In this document: positions 9,376-17,617 of the stretch, in pieces
Position numbering within the stretch: the first letter of the stretch is position 1
Layout: every line of letters begins with the position of its first letter
The notes under the pieces: model-generated
Databases searched by the model: none
Told to the model about the DNA's origin: nothing
What the model saw: only the letters and a program-made list of their open reading frames with translations
Source of the DNA: Gordonia tangerina
GTDB lineage: Bacteria > Actinomycetota > Actinomycetes > Mycobacteriales > Mycobacteriaceae
Reading direction: 5' to 3'
DNA: 64,000 nt
Assembly: GCF_021556435.1 (NCBI RefSeq)
Contig: NZ_JAKGCU010000021.1
Span: 28,581 to 92,580, forward strand
Made by a program: the position numbers and the translations under genes

Positions 9376-10890
9376 TCACGTCGCCTCGTACAGAATCCCC
9401 CGCCCGATGGCTTCGCGAACCACCGGCAGAGCGGCTGCGGCGAGGGCATCGGGTTCCACTCCATGGAAGCCCGCGAGCAGTTCGAGCAGCGCGCCCAGCG
9501 GCACCTGTCCCCGGCACCCGGCCAGCAGGGCCCGCGAGACCTCATCCACCGCGAGGACCGCACCCGGACCGCCCGGACGTCGCACCGTCGCCGAGACCTG
9601 TTGCCACCCCTCACCCCCGGGCAAGGACTGTTCCTCCAGAAACACCGGCGATGTCGACAACCGAGTGGCAAGCAACCGTTCGTCGGAGATGTCGCGCAAG
9701 TAGTGCCGGCGAGCAAAGAACGCCTCGGCCTCGACCCCTGTCACCTCCTCGCCGGCGCCGGTGATCTCCTCGATCGTCTGATCGGGTTCACCGCCGTCCC
9801 GGGAGCGCCTGCGCAACGTGATCGAGCCCATGCCGATTCCGTCGATACCGTTGGCCGCGAACCAGTCCAACCATCGCGCACCCCGGTCGGCCGCCTGTTG
9901 TGCCGATTCCCCGGCGTCCGAGAGCCATAACGAGATGTAGGTGATGGGATCGGCGAACTCGCATTGTACCACCCAGGCGTCCAGGTCGGTGCCGGCCAGC
10001 CAGCCGCGCACCCGCTCGCGCCAGTCGGTGTCATGCGGCACTACCCAGTTGGCCAGGATCTGCGCGGTCCCACCCGGATTCAGGTGATCGGGAATCTGCC
10101 GGATCAGGTCCGCGCACAGCCCATCTCCGGCAACCCCCGAATCACGGTAGATGTAGTCCTGGCCTCCGGCACCCACCACAAATGGCGGGTTGGAGATGAT
10201 GAGGTCGAACCTCTCCCCCGCCACCGGCTCGAACAGGCTGCCCGCACGCAGATCCCAGGCCATCTGATTCAGACGCGCTGTAGCCGCGGCCAACGCGAGG
10301 GCCCGCGGGTTGGTGTCGGTCGCCACGATCTCGTCACAGTGGTTGTCCAGATGCAGCGCCTGGATACCGCAGCCCGTGCCGATGTCGAGGGCCCTACCCA
10401 CCGGCGTGCGGATCACCGCCCGCGCCAACGACACCGACGCCCCACCGATCCCGAGGACATGGTCGGCGGCCACCGGACCGGCGCGCATTGCGGAGTCCTG
10501 ATCGGACACCACCAGGTACTCCCGGACATCGTCGGCGTGGGGGCGGATGTCCAGGGCGGCGCGCAGCGAATCGTCTGCGCCGCCGACCGTCAACACACCC
10601 GCGTCGACGAGCGCGTCGGGACGCACCGACGGAAAGGCCCGCGCCACACCATCGGCGGGTTCGTCGGCACCGAGCAAGAACAGCCGGACGATGGCGGCCA
10701 GCGGCGCGTCGTGGTCGGGGGCCGCCCGGGTGGCGGCAAGTGCCGGCCACCAGACGCCGCGGCCCAGTGCCTCATTGGCGGATGCGCCGATCAGTTGATT
10801 GACGCCTTCGGATGTGTACCCGGCGGCCCGCAGGTCCTGACCGAGACGATCGACGACGGCGTGGTCGGCCAGTGGGTGTGGCCCGGTCAT
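9376..10890 (-). CDS. Class I SAM-dependent methyltransferase (PrmC/HemK-like NPPF motif)
   Basis: This 504-residue protein has an N-terminal helical region (about 1-140) and a Rossmann methyltransferase domain. Motif I reads ALDIGTGCGIQALHL, the acidic ribose-binding loop IVATDTNPRALALA, and motif IV IISNPPFVVGAG. The (N/D)PP(Y/F) motif is typical of enzymes methylating planar amide or ring nitrogens (N5-glutamine, N6-adenine, rRNA guanine N2). The 504-aa size with a long N-terminal extension fits a conserved actinobacterial family distinct from true PrmC. The substrate is therefore uncertain (rRNA or release factor are the natural candidates). It is transcribed divergently from ohrR and shares the 150-bp intergenic region. 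Confidence 0.85.
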   Translation of the reverse strand: MTGPHPLADHAVVDRLGQDLRAAGYTSEGVNQLIGASANEALGRGVWWPALAATRAAPDHDAPLAAIVRLFLLGADEPADGVARAFPSVRPDALVDAGVLTVGGADDSLRAALDIRPHADDVREYLVVSDQDSAMRAGPVAADHVLGIGGASVSLARAVIRTPVGRALDIGTGCGIQALHLDNHCDEIVATDTNPRALALAAATARLNQMAWDLRAGSLFEPVAGERFDLIISNPPFVVGAGGQDYIYRDSGVAGDGLCADLIRQIPDHLNPGGTAQILANWVVPHDTDWRERVRGWLAGTDLDAWVVQCEFADPITYISLWLSDAGESAQQAADRGARWLDWFAANGIDGIGMGSITLRRRSRDGGEPDQTIEEITGAGEEVTGVEAEAFFARRHYLRDISDERLLATRLSTSPVFLEEQSLPGGEGWQQVSATVRRPGGPGAVLAVDEVSRALLAGCRGQVPLGALLELLAGFHGVEPDALAAAALPVVREAIGRGILYEAT

Positions 10891-11001
10891 CCGAATCTCC
10901 GATACTTATTGCGCATCGCCTGGGTGGACACTCCCAGCACCCTGCACCAGCCATCGTCGATCGTCAACATTGGTTGACATCGGGCCGAGATCTGCCACAA
11001 C

Positions 11002-11019
11002 TATGTTGTGCACAACATA
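11002..11019. promoter_or_regulatory. Perfect 18-bp palindrome, likely OhrR operator
   Basis: TATGTTGTGCACAACATA is exactly self-complementary and lies 20 bp before the GTG of ohrR, where autorepression by a MarR/OhrR dimer is expected. A second 16-bp inverted repeat (GTCAACATTGGTTGAC, 10963-10978) lies just upstream and overlaps a TTGACA -35-like hexamer at 10974. Confidence 0.75.
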
Positions 11020-11039
11020 AATCGTGTAGGGTCGGATCC

Positions 11040-11534
11040 GTGACCGACGTTCGACTCGACGAGCAACTGTGCTTCGCGCTCTACTCCGCGTCTCGTGCCG
11101 TGATCGCGGCGCAACGGCCGGGGCTCGCCGAACTGGGTCTCACCTACCCGCAGTACCTGGCGATGCTGGTGCTGTGGGAGGAGGACGAGATCACCGTGTC
11201 CCGGTTGTGCCGTCGACTGCAGTTGGATTCCGGGACCGTGTCACCCCTGCTCCGCAGGCTCGAGACGCTCGGATACCTGAGCCGGCGGCGGTCCGCCTCC
11301 GACGAGCGCTCGGTCACCGTCGCCCTCACCCCCGAGGGCGTCGCACTCGGAGCCCGCGCGGATTGCGTCTACGACTCGCTGACCGCGGCCATCGCGGAGG
11401 CGGCCGAAAACCAACGAGACGACGAATTCTCCTTTGACATAGACGATCTCGCCCAACTGCGCTCGACCCTGCATCAACTCACCGACGAGCTCCGTCGACA
11501 TCTCGACGAACCCACGAAAGGACGCCCGACATGA
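11040..11534 (+). CDS. ohrR: OhrR, MarR-family organic-peroxide sensor/repressor
   Basis: This is a MarR-type winged-helix regulator of 164 residues. The sequence LDEQLCFALYSASRAV places a Cys at position 11, equivalent to the reactive Cys near the N-terminus of OhrR proteins that is oxidised by organic hydroperoxides and releases DNA. The recognition region is LCRRLQLDSGTVSPLLRRLETLGYLSR, and the wing contains SASDERSV. GTG 11040 is chosen because upstream codons would run through the operator palindrome. The gene overlaps ohr by four bases (ATGA), so the two are co-translated. Regulation is probably negative autoregulation through the palindrome at 11002-11019. Confidence 0.9.
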   Translation: MTDVRLDEQLCFALYSASRAVIAAQRPGLAELGLTYPQYLAMLVLWEEDEITVSRLCRRLQLDSGTVSPLLRRLETLGYLSRRRSASDERSVTVALTPEGVALGARADCVYDSLTAAIAEAAENQRDDEFSFDIDDLAQLRSTLHQLTDELRRHLDEPTKGRPT

Positions 11535-11953
11535 CCCCGATCTACACCGCGGAGGCACTCGCCACCGGAGACGGCCGCAACGGTCACGCACGGACATCGG
11601 ATGGCAAAATCGATCTCGACCTGGACATGCCCAAAGAATTGGGCGGGTCGGGGGTGGGCACCAATCCCGAGCAACTGTTCGCCGCCGGGTATGCGGCGTG
11701 TTTCCACAGTGCGCTGCGTCTGGTCGCCGGACAGGCCGGCGCCGACGTCACCGACTCCTCGGTCGGCGCTCGGGTTTCCCTCGGTTCCAACGATTCCGGC
11801 GGTTTCGAGCTCGCCGTGGAACTTGAGGTGATCCTGCCCGCCGTCAGCGCACCCGAAGCTCGCCAACTGGTGGACAAGGCGCATGAGGTGTGCCCGTACT
11901 CCAACGCCACCCGCGGGAACATCGAGGTCTCACTCTCCGTGGCCGAAGACTGA
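11531..11953 (+). CDS. ohr: Organic hydroperoxide resistance protein Ohr
   Basis: This is a 140-residue OsmC/Ohr-family thiol peroxidase that reduces organic and fatty-acid hydroperoxides using lipoyl or dithiol donors. The two catalytic cysteines are visible in AAGYAACFHSAL (Cys57) and EVCPYSNATRGN (Cys121), and the Ohr signature LGGSGVGTNPEQLFAAGYAACF is intact. It starts within the last codons of ohrR and is followed 33 bp later by a DoxX-type gene, making a three-gene stress operon. It acts in the cytoplasm. Assignment is firm. Confidence 0.95.
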   Translation: MTPIYTAEALATGDGRNGHARTSDGKIDLDLDMPKELGGSGVGTNPEQLFAAGYAACFHSALRLVAGQAGADVTDSSVGARVSLGSNDSGGFELAVELEVILPAVSAPEARQLVDKAHEVCPYSNATRGNIEVSLSVAED

Positions 11954-11986
11954 TCACCCGAACACACTTTTGACCGGAAGGGCACC

Positions 11987-12385
11987 ATGGCCTCCATTCT
12001 GCCGAGCAGTGAACCGACGTCGCGGCGAGCCGCACGACTGATTCTGGGCACCATCTTGACGACCGCCGGCATCGGCCATCTCACCTTCCAGCGCAAGGAG
12101 TTCCAGGCCCAAGTGCCAGACTTCGTGCCGTTGGACCCCGACCTGACCGTGGTCGGCTCCGGGGTCGCCGAGATCGCCCTCGGCGCCGGATTGATCGCAC
12201 TGCCGAAGCATCGTCGGATGATCGGAACCGTCGCCGCCGCGTTCTTCGTGGCGGTGTTCCCCGGCAACATCCATCAGTACCGCAACAAGATCGATGCCTT
12301 CGGGCTGGACACCGATCGAAAGCGATTCATCCGCCTGTTCGGCCAGCCCGCGCTGGTTGCCGCCGCCTGGCACGCTCGCGGCTGA
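11987..12385 (+). CDS. DoxX-like small membrane protein
   Basis: A 132-residue protein with about four hydrophobic segments and the conserved element AGIGHLTFQRKEFQAQVPDFVP near the N-terminus, plus VAVFPGNIHQYRNK, both typical of the DoxX-like family found beside redox genes. The family is linked to membrane oxidoreductase or oxidative-stress functions, but the reaction here is unknown. It is the third gene of the ohrR-ohr operon and is followed by a hairpin terminator that extends into the 3' end of the convergent lacI-type gene. Confidence 0.75.
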   Translation: MASILPSSEPTSRRAARLILGTILTTAGIGHLTFQRKEFQAQVPDFVPLDPDLTVVGSGVAEIALGAGLIALPKHRRMIGTVAAAFFVAVFPGNIHQYRNKIDAFGLDTDRKRFIRLFGQPALVAAAWHARG

Positions 12386-12395
12386 CAATCGACGT

Positions 12396-12431
12396 CACGG
12401 CCGAGTCGCGATTCACCGCGGCTCGGCCGTG
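12396..12431. terminator. Hairpin between convergent doxX-like and lacI-type genes
   Basis: CACGGCCGAG (12396-12405) pairs perfectly with CTCGGCCGTG (12422-12431), with inner CGCG pairing. The right arm lies in the last codons of the convergent LacI gene, so the stem may end transcription from both sides. Confidence 0.6.
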
Positions 12432-13450
12432 GTGCGTCGCACCACCAGTTGCGGTGTGTGCCGATATATCTGCTGCGGGGCGTCGAGCCTGCCCATCCGC
12501 CGCAGCAAGAACTTGGCCGCTTGCGCGCCGACCGTGAAGTTGCCATTGTCCACAGAGGTCAACGAAATGTGCCGCAGACTGGCCAATTGCGTGTCGTCGT
12601 AGCCGATCAACGACAGATCGCGCGGTATCGACAATCCGCGATCGTCGGCGGCCGACATCGCCCCCAGCGAGGCCATGTCGTTGAACGCCAGGATCGCCGA
12701 CGGCGGCGACGACGAGTCGAGTAGGCGTACCGTTGCCGCATATCCCCCCTCCTCGGTGGTCCCGCCGTATTCCACCACGCACTCGTCGGCAGCACCCGCC
12801 GCGGCAATCGTCTCCTCGAAGCCTTCGCGGCGCAGCCGGCCGACCATTCCCGGCCCCTGGATGTGGCCCAGCCGGCGATGCCCCAGTGTCAGCAGGTGTT
12901 CGGTCGCCAGGCGCGCACCGACCCGATCGTCGTCGACTGCGATGTCGACGGTCGGCAGGTCGGGCTCCAGCGTGCCCGCCAGCACCACCGGGATCGATTG
13001 CGCCGCACGCTCCACGTCGACCCGCGCGTCGGTGGTGCCGACCACGACCAGCCCGTCGACCTGCCGCGACAGCAGCGTCTCCACGGTGTCGCGGCCGACT
13101 TGGTGGTCCAGACGACTGTCGACCAACAACGGCGCGATGTCGACGGCGTCGAAAGTCGTCGCGAGGCCCTCGAGAAGGCTCACGTACCAGGGGTTGCGCA
13201 GATCGTTGATGACCACGCCGACCGTGCCGCTGCGCGACTCCGACAGTCCGCGGGCGATGGTGTTGGGCCGGTACCCGAGTTCGGCCATCGCGTCGCGGAC
13301 CCGCGCCCGCCGCTCCGCACTGACATTCGGCTCATCGCGCAGCACGCGTGACACCACTGACTTCGACACCCCCGCATGAGCGGCGACGTCCCGGATCGTC
13401 GCCGGTCGCCGGTTGCCGACGAGGTCGATCTCCGCTTCGTTCTCACTCAC
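12413..13450 (-). CDS. LacI-family transcriptional repressor of the iol-like operon
   Basis: This 345-residue protein has the LacI helix-turn-helix and hinge (TIRDVAAHAGVSKSVVSRVLRDEPNVSAERRARVRDAM...GYRPN) followed by a periplasmic-binding-protein-like effector domain (GTVGVVINDLRNPWYVSLLEGL). It starts at GTG 13450. It is divergent from the Gfo/IolE/IolH operon, and the intergenic space holds a perfect 20-bp palindrome (13494-13513), the expected operator. By context the effector is likely a cyclitol, a sugar or a metabolite of one; this is inference. It probably represses both directions. Confidence 0.9.
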   Translation of the reverse strand: MSENEAEIDLVGNRRPATIRDVAAHAGVSKSVVSRVLRDEPNVSAERRARVRDAMAELGYRPNTIARGLSESRSGTVGVVINDLRNPWYVSLLEGLATTFDAVDIAPLLVDSRLDHQVGRDTVETLLSRQVDGLVVVGTTDARVDVERAAQSIPVVLAGTLEPDLPTVDIAVDDDRVGARLATEHLLTLGHRRLGHIQGPGMVGRLRREGFEETIAAAGAADECVVEYGGTTEEGGYAATVRLLDSSSPPSAILAFNDMASLGAMSAADDRGLSIPRDLSLIGYDDTQLASLRHISLTSVDNGNFTVGAQAAKFLLRRMGRLDAPQQIYRHTPQLVVRRTTAEPR

Positions 13451-13493
13451 GATCGATCATCCTATTGCCTCCGTGATCCACACCACGTATCGT

Positions 13494-13513
13494 GACTGGG
13501 ACCGGTCCCAGTC
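13494..13513. promoter_or_regulatory. 20-bp perfect palindrome, LacI-type operator
   Basis: GACTGGGACCGGTCCCAGTC is fully self-complementary. It lies between the divergent lacI and oxidoreductase genes and ends immediately before the ATG at 13514. This argues against that ATG as a start and for TTG 13547, which has AGGAG six bases upstream. Confidence 0.75.
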
Positions 13514-13546
13514 ATGTCCCACAGCTGTCTCACACAGGAGTCCCAA

Positions 13547-14569
13547 TTGGTACGCATCGCTCTCGTCGGCGCCGGCTTCATCGGTTCGGTGCATGCGCGG
13601 AACCTCGCCGAGCACCCCGAGGTGCGGTTTGTGGGTGTCGGAGACATCGATGCTGCCCGGGCTGGTGACCTCGCCGTCCGGATGGGAACTCACCGGCTCA
13701 CCGACGCCGAGATCTACGACTCCGACCAGGTCGACGCGGTCCTGATCGCATCGTCGACCGATACCCACGCCGACCACCTGCGTCGCGCGGCCGTAGCGGG
13801 ACTGCCCACCTTCTGCGAGAAGCCGATCGATCTGGATCTGGCACATGCAATCGACACCGTGGCGCGGGTGACCGCGTCCGGCGTGGCGACCATGGTGGAC
13901 TTCAACCGACGATTCGATCGCGATCACAGCGAGTTGCACCGGTCGGTCCGTACCGGCGAGATCGGCGGAGTGGAGCTCGTCCAGTTGACCTCGCGCGGCC
14001 CGTCGCTTCCGCCACTGGACTACATCGCGACCTCCGGCGGTCAGATGCGCGATCAAACCGTGCACTTCTTCGACCTGGCCCGCTGGATCACCGGCGAGGA
14101 CCCGATCGATGTGTTCGCTGCCGGGTCCGTGTTCACCGACCCGCGAATGGCCCAATTCGGCGACGTCGACACCTCGGTCGTCACGCTACGGATGCCCAGC
14201 GGCGCACTCGTGCAGATCGACAGTGCACGGCGAACGGGGTACGGCTACGACGAACGTATCGAGGTTCTCGGTTCGGATGGCATGATCGAATCCGGCTGCC
14301 GCCCAATCGGATCGGTATCCCGTTACGGGCCCGGCCGCATAGTCGGCGACGGGCTGCATGCCGGTTGGTTCGAGCGTGTCGCACCGACCTACCGCGCCGC
14401 ACTCGATCATTTCCTCGCGGCCCTCACCACCGGCGCAGACATCGGCCCCACGCTCGGCGAGGCGCTCAAGGCGCAGGCCATCGCCGAGGCCGCCGCGCGC
14501 TCGCTGCGGACCGGCAACCGCGAAACCATCACCTACCCGGTGACGCCCAGCGCAGTCACCACGCACTGA
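13547..14569 (+). CDS. iolG: Gfo/Idh/MocA oxidoreductase, inositol 2-dehydrogenase-like (IolG)
   Basis: This NAD(P)-dependent dehydrogenase of 340 residues opens with the Rossmann motif VRIALVGAGFIGSVHARNL. It has the family signature FCEKPIDLDL, whose EKP Lys is the catalytic-region residue, and the downstream pair DQTVHFFDLARW, with Asp and His, conserved in inositol dehydrogenases. The likely reaction is oxidation of a ring hydroxyl of a cyclitol or sugar to a ketone. It is the first gene of a four-gene operon with two isomerase-like genes and a second Gfo protein. The start is TTG 13547, with AGGAG at 13536. The symbol is by resemblance; substrate specificity within this family cannot be read from sequence. 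Confidence 0.75.
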   Translation: MVRIALVGAGFIGSVHARNLAEHPEVRFVGVGDIDAARAGDLAVRMGTHRLTDAEIYDSDQVDAVLIASSTDTHADHLRRAAVAGLPTFCEKPIDLDLAHAIDTVARVTASGVATMVDFNRRFDRDHSELHRSVRTGEIGGVELVQLTSRGPSLPPLDYIATSGGQMRDQTVHFFDLARWITGEDPIDVFAAGSVFTDPRMAQFGDVDTSVVTLRMPSGALVQIDSARRTGYGYDERIEVLGSDGMIESGCRPIGSVSRYGPGRIVGDGLHAGWFERVAPTYRAALDHFLAALTTGADIGPTLGEALKAQAIAEAAARSLRTGNRETITYPVTPSAVTTH

Positions 14570-14600
14570 TCGACCCGACCCACCGAAGGGATACACCCAC

Positions 14601-15506
14601 ATGAGCAACATCGTCGTCGGCTCCGCACCGGATTCCTGGGGCGTCTGGTTTCCGGACGATCCGCAACAGACCCCGTACACCCGATTCCTCGACGAGGTCG
14701 CGGCATCGGGCTACGAGTGGATCGAGCTGGGCCCGTTCGGCTATCTGCCCACCGACCCGAAGCAACTGCTCGATGAACTCGGCGAGCGTGGACTGAAGCT
14801 GTCGGCCGGCACTGTCTTCGAGCACCTGCACCAGGACAATTCGTGGGACGCGGTATGGACCCAGATCGAGGACGTCGCCAAACTCACGGCGGCGGTCGGG
14901 GGCAAGCACGTCGTGGTGATCCCGGAGATGTGGCGCGATCCTGCGACCGGTGACGTCCTCGAGGACCGCGACCTGACCGAGGAGCAGTGGCGCAAGAAGA
15001 CCGAGGGCATGGACGAACTCGGCAAGGCGATGTTCGAGAAGTACGGTGTGCGTGCGCAGTATCATCCGCACGCCGACAGTCACGTGGACACCGAGGAGAA
15101 CATCTACCGCTTCCTCGAGAACACCGACGGTGAGTTCGTCAACCTCTGCCTCGACACCGGTCACGTGAGCTATTGCGGCGGTGATAATCTCGCCATCATC
15201 CGCAACCACCCCGAGCGGATCGGCTACCTGCACCTCAAGCAGGTAGACGAAACGGTACGCGCCAAGGTGGCCGCCGACGATCTGCCGTTCGGTGAGGCCG
15301 TGCGCCTGGGCGCGATGACCGAACCGCCACGTGGCATCCCGGAGATGCCGCCGCTGCTCGAGGCGGTCGCCGACCTCGACATCGACATCTTCGCCATCGT
15401 CGAGCAGGATATGTACCCCTGCTCCCCGGATGCTCCGTTGCCCATCGCCCAGCGGACCCAGAAGTACCTGGGTTCCTGCGGTGTCCCGGCCGTCCGCTTC
15501 CGCTGA
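14601..15506 (+). CDS. IolE-like sugar isomerase/epimerase TIM-barrel protein
   Basis: This is a 301-residue AP-endonuclease-2-like TIM barrel. Metal-binding residues typical of the xylose-isomerase/IolE superfamily are visible in YHPHADSHVDTEENI, NLCLDTGHVSYCGGD and LHLKQVDE, with a Glu near the end (IVEQDMYPC). The N-terminus VVGSAPDSWGVWFPDDP resembles inosose dehydratase-related proteins. The likely chemistry is dehydration or isomerisation of a keto-cyclitol or keto-sugar made by the upstream dehydrogenase. It lies 31 bp after iolG and 21 bp before the IolH-like gene. Family assignment is good; the exact reaction is inferred from context. Confidence 0.75.
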   Translation: MSNIVVGSAPDSWGVWFPDDPQQTPYTRFLDEVAASGYEWIELGPFGYLPTDPKQLLDELGERGLKLSAGTVFEHLHQDNSWDAVWTQIEDVAKLTAAVGGKHVVVIPEMWRDPATGDVLEDRDLTEEQWRKKTEGMDELGKAMFEKYGVRAQYHPHADSHVDTEENIYRFLENTDGEFVNLCLDTGHVSYCGGDNLAIIRNHPERIGYLHLKQVDETVRAKVAADDLPFGEAVRLGAMTEPPRGIPEMPPLLEAVADLDIDIFAIVEQDMYPCSPDAPLPIAQRTQKYLGSCGVPAVRFR

Positions 15507-15527
15507 CCACGCTGAGGAGTTTCGACG

Positions 15528-16403
15528 ATGAAGGTTGCACTCGACCCCACCCCGTTCCACCACAGCTATTCACTGCTCGAATTGCCCGGCGTCGTTGCCG
15601 ATCTCGGCTACGAGTACCTGCAGTTGACGCCGCACGTGGACATGATCCCCTTCTTCAATCACCCCAAGGCCGACGACGCCCTGGTGGCGAAATTCCGCAA
15701 GGCCTGCGCCGACGCGGGCGTCGGCATCGCCTCGGTGCTGCCGGTGCTGCGCTGGTCGGGGCCCGACGAGGACGCCCGCGAGGCCGCAGTCCGCTACTGG
15801 AAACGGGCGATTCAGATCACCGTCGACCTCGGCGTCAACGTGATGAACACCGAGTTCTCCGGCCGCCCCGAGAAGCCCGAGGAGTCCGAACGGGCCTTCT
15901 TCCGGTCGATGGAAGAACTCGTGCCGATCATCGAGCGCGAAGGCATCGACGTCCGGATCGATCCGCACCCCGACGATTTCGTCGAGGACGGCCTGGCCGC
16001 CATCCGGATGATCCGCGGCATCAACTCGAAGAACTTCGGGCTGGTGTACGTCGCCTGCCACAGCTTCCACATGGGCGGGAACATGGCCGAGATCATGACC
16101 ACCGCCGGTGACATGCTGCGTCTGGTGCATGTCGCCGACACCATGGATCATCATGCCTCTCATGGTCTTCGCTACATCACCAATCCGCCCGGAAATGCGG
16201 TGCGCGTACATCAGCACCTCAAGATCGGCGATGGCGACGTCAATTGGGACGAATTCTTCGGCACCTTGGGTGAGATCGGCTTCTACGATCGCGACGACAC
16301 GGTCATGGTCTCGAGTGTGTTCGCGGAGAACGAGAATGCCCACGAGGTCTCGCGCTACCAGTTGTCCGCGATGACCGACTACGTCGCCAAGTACCGGGGC
16401 TGA
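15528..16403 (+). CDS. iolH: IolH-like sugar isomerase/epimerase TIM-barrel protein
   Basis: This is a 291-residue TIM-barrel protein of the sugar phosphate isomerase/epimerase family. The opening MKVALDPTPFHH, the motif RWSGPDEDAREAAVRYWKRAIQI, and the segment LRLVHVADTMDHHASHGLRYITNPP with the following HQHLKIGDGDVNWDEFF closely recall IolH proteins of inositol gene clusters. IolH's precise reaction is not well established. ATG 15528 follows TGAGGAG. The gene sits inside the operon between the IolE-like gene and a second dehydrogenase, 1 bp from the latter. It is co-transcribed under the LacI operator at 13494. Confidence 0.7.
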   Translation: MKVALDPTPFHHSYSLLELPGVVADLGYEYLQLTPHVDMIPFFNHPKADDALVAKFRKACADAGVGIASVLPVLRWSGPDEDAREAAVRYWKRAIQITVDLGVNVMNTEFSGRPEKPEESERAFFRSMEELVPIIEREGIDVRIDPHPDDFVEDGLAAIRMIRGINSKNFGLVYVACHSFHMGGNMAEIMTTAGDMLRLVHVADTMDHHASHGLRYITNPPGNAVRVHQHLKIGDGDVNWDEFFGTLGEIGFYDRDDTVMVSSVFAENENAHEVSRYQLSAMTDYVAKYRG

Positions 16404-16404
16404 C

Positions 16405-17430
16405 GTGCTGACACGGTTGCCCGCACCTCGCACCCTCGATCCCATGACCGCCCCGGTACTACGTTGGGGTGTCATGGGTCCGGGGTGGATCGCGCAGCGC
16501 TTCGTCGAAGCCCTCATTGAGAACACCACCCAGCAGGTCGTCGCGGTCGGATCGCGTTCCGCCCAGCGCGCCGATGATTTCGCCAGGCGAATGGGGGTCG
16601 AGGCGGCTCACGGCTCGTACGAGTCGTTGCTTGCCGACCCGCTCGTCGAGATCGTCTATGTCAGCACCCCGCATCCACAGCACCATCGCTGCGCACTGGA
16701 CGCGATTGCCGCAGGGAAGCACGTGCTGATCGAGAAGCCCTTGGGTATCAACGCCAGTCAGGCGCGCGAGGTGTTCACGGCCGCCCAGAACGCCGGCGTC
16801 TTCGCCGGTGAGGCGATGTGGACCCGCTTCCTACCCAAGTTCGACGCGCTCGGTCAGATCCTCGCCGACGGCCTGCTCGGCGAGATCCGCACGGTCGCCG
16901 CCGATCACGGCGAGTTCTTCACCACCGACCACCGCATCTACGACACCGCATTGGCAGGTGGACCGATGCTCGACCTCGGCACCTATCCGATCGCCTTCGC
17001 TTACTGGACGCTTGGTCACGTCGCTACCGTGTCGGCCATCGGTCAACCGGCGAACGACGAACTCAACGGCCAGGTCTCGGCGACGCTGGGACACGTCGGG
17101 GGCAGCCAGTCGTTGGTGCACACGACGATTCTGTCCAACACGCCGACGACGGCCTTCGTCGCCGGCGAGGACGCTTACCTGGAACTGCCTGGGCCGTTCT
17201 ATCAGCCCGGGCCGTTCCGGCTCGTGCCGCGGACCGGCGACGTGCTCGTCCACGACGAGGAGCCGGGTACCCACACAGACGGGCTGCATTTCTCCGCGGT
17301 GGACGCTGCCCGACGGATCGCCGCGGGAGCAGCCGACTCCGAGGTCCACCCGGCTGCCGACGTGATCGAGACGCTCGATGTCATGGATCGCATCAGAGCG
17401 CAGGTCGGGATCCTGTTTCCTGGTGAATGA
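16405..17430 (+). CDS. Second Gfo/Idh/MocA family oxidoreductase
   Basis: This 341-residue dehydrogenase has the dinucleotide-binding start LRWGVMGPGWIAQRFVEAL, the signature LIEKPLGINASQAREV, and the substrate-side element GEAMWTRFLPKFDAL with LDLGTYPIAFAYW. The latter resembles trans-1,2-dihydrodiol/D-xylose dehydrogenase-like members rather than IolG. It therefore probably oxidises a different substrate or position from the first dehydrogenase in the operon. GTG 16405 starts one base after the preceding stop; ATG 16444, 13 codons in, is an alternative start. It is the last gene of the operon and is followed by a repeat-rich spacer instead of an obvious terminator. Confidence 0.82.
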   Translation: MLTRLPAPRTLDPMTAPVLRWGVMGPGWIAQRFVEALIENTTQQVVAVGSRSAQRADDFARRMGVEAAHGSYESLLADPLVEIVYVSTPHPQHHRCALDAIAAGKHVLIEKPLGINASQAREVFTAAQNAGVFAGEAMWTRFLPKFDALGQILADGLLGEIRTVAADHGEFFTTDHRIYDTALAGGPMLDLGTYPIAFAYWTLGHVATVSAIGQPANDELNGQVSATLGHVGGSQSLVHTTILSNTPTTAFVAGEDAYLELPGPFYQPGPFRLVPRTGDVLVHDEEPGTHTDGLHFSAVDAARRIAAGAADSEVHPAADVIETLDVMDRIRAQVGILFPGE

Positions 17431-17447
17431 TGTTGTGGTGGTGATGG

Positions 17448-17617
17448 TCTCGATACGGGATCTCGCCTAGCGGCTCGCCCCCTACTCGACCACCAGAATG
17501 CTCAACGGCTCCGTTCGCTGATCGAGAAGCGCCGCGAACTCCCGCTGATCGAGAAGCCCGCGAACTCCCGCTGATCGAGTAGCCCGCGAGCCGCCAGGCG
17601 AGCGTGCGTATCGAGAT
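17448..17617. repeat. Intergenic repeat cluster: 26-27 bp direct repeats within an inverted repeat
   Basis: Two near-identical units beginning GCTGATCGAGAAGC (17517-17543 and 17544-17569) and a third starting GCTGATCGAGTAGC at 17570 lie in tandem. The third unit plus its flank, read in reverse complement (TCTCGATACG...CTACTCGA), matches 17448-17490, giving an imperfect inverted repeat of about 48 nt. It separates convergent genes and may act as terminator or structural element; no ORF or transposase is present. Confidence 0.65.

Noticed and set aside
13514..13546. ATG 13514 as start of the IolG-like gene
   Set aside because: It abuts the operator palindrome and lacks a ribosome site, while TTG 13547 has AGGAG at the right distance.
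14556..16529. Minus-strand frames of 335 and 319 codons opposite the IolE/IolH genes
   Set aside because: Antisense shadows; the plus strand has ribosome sites and family motifs.
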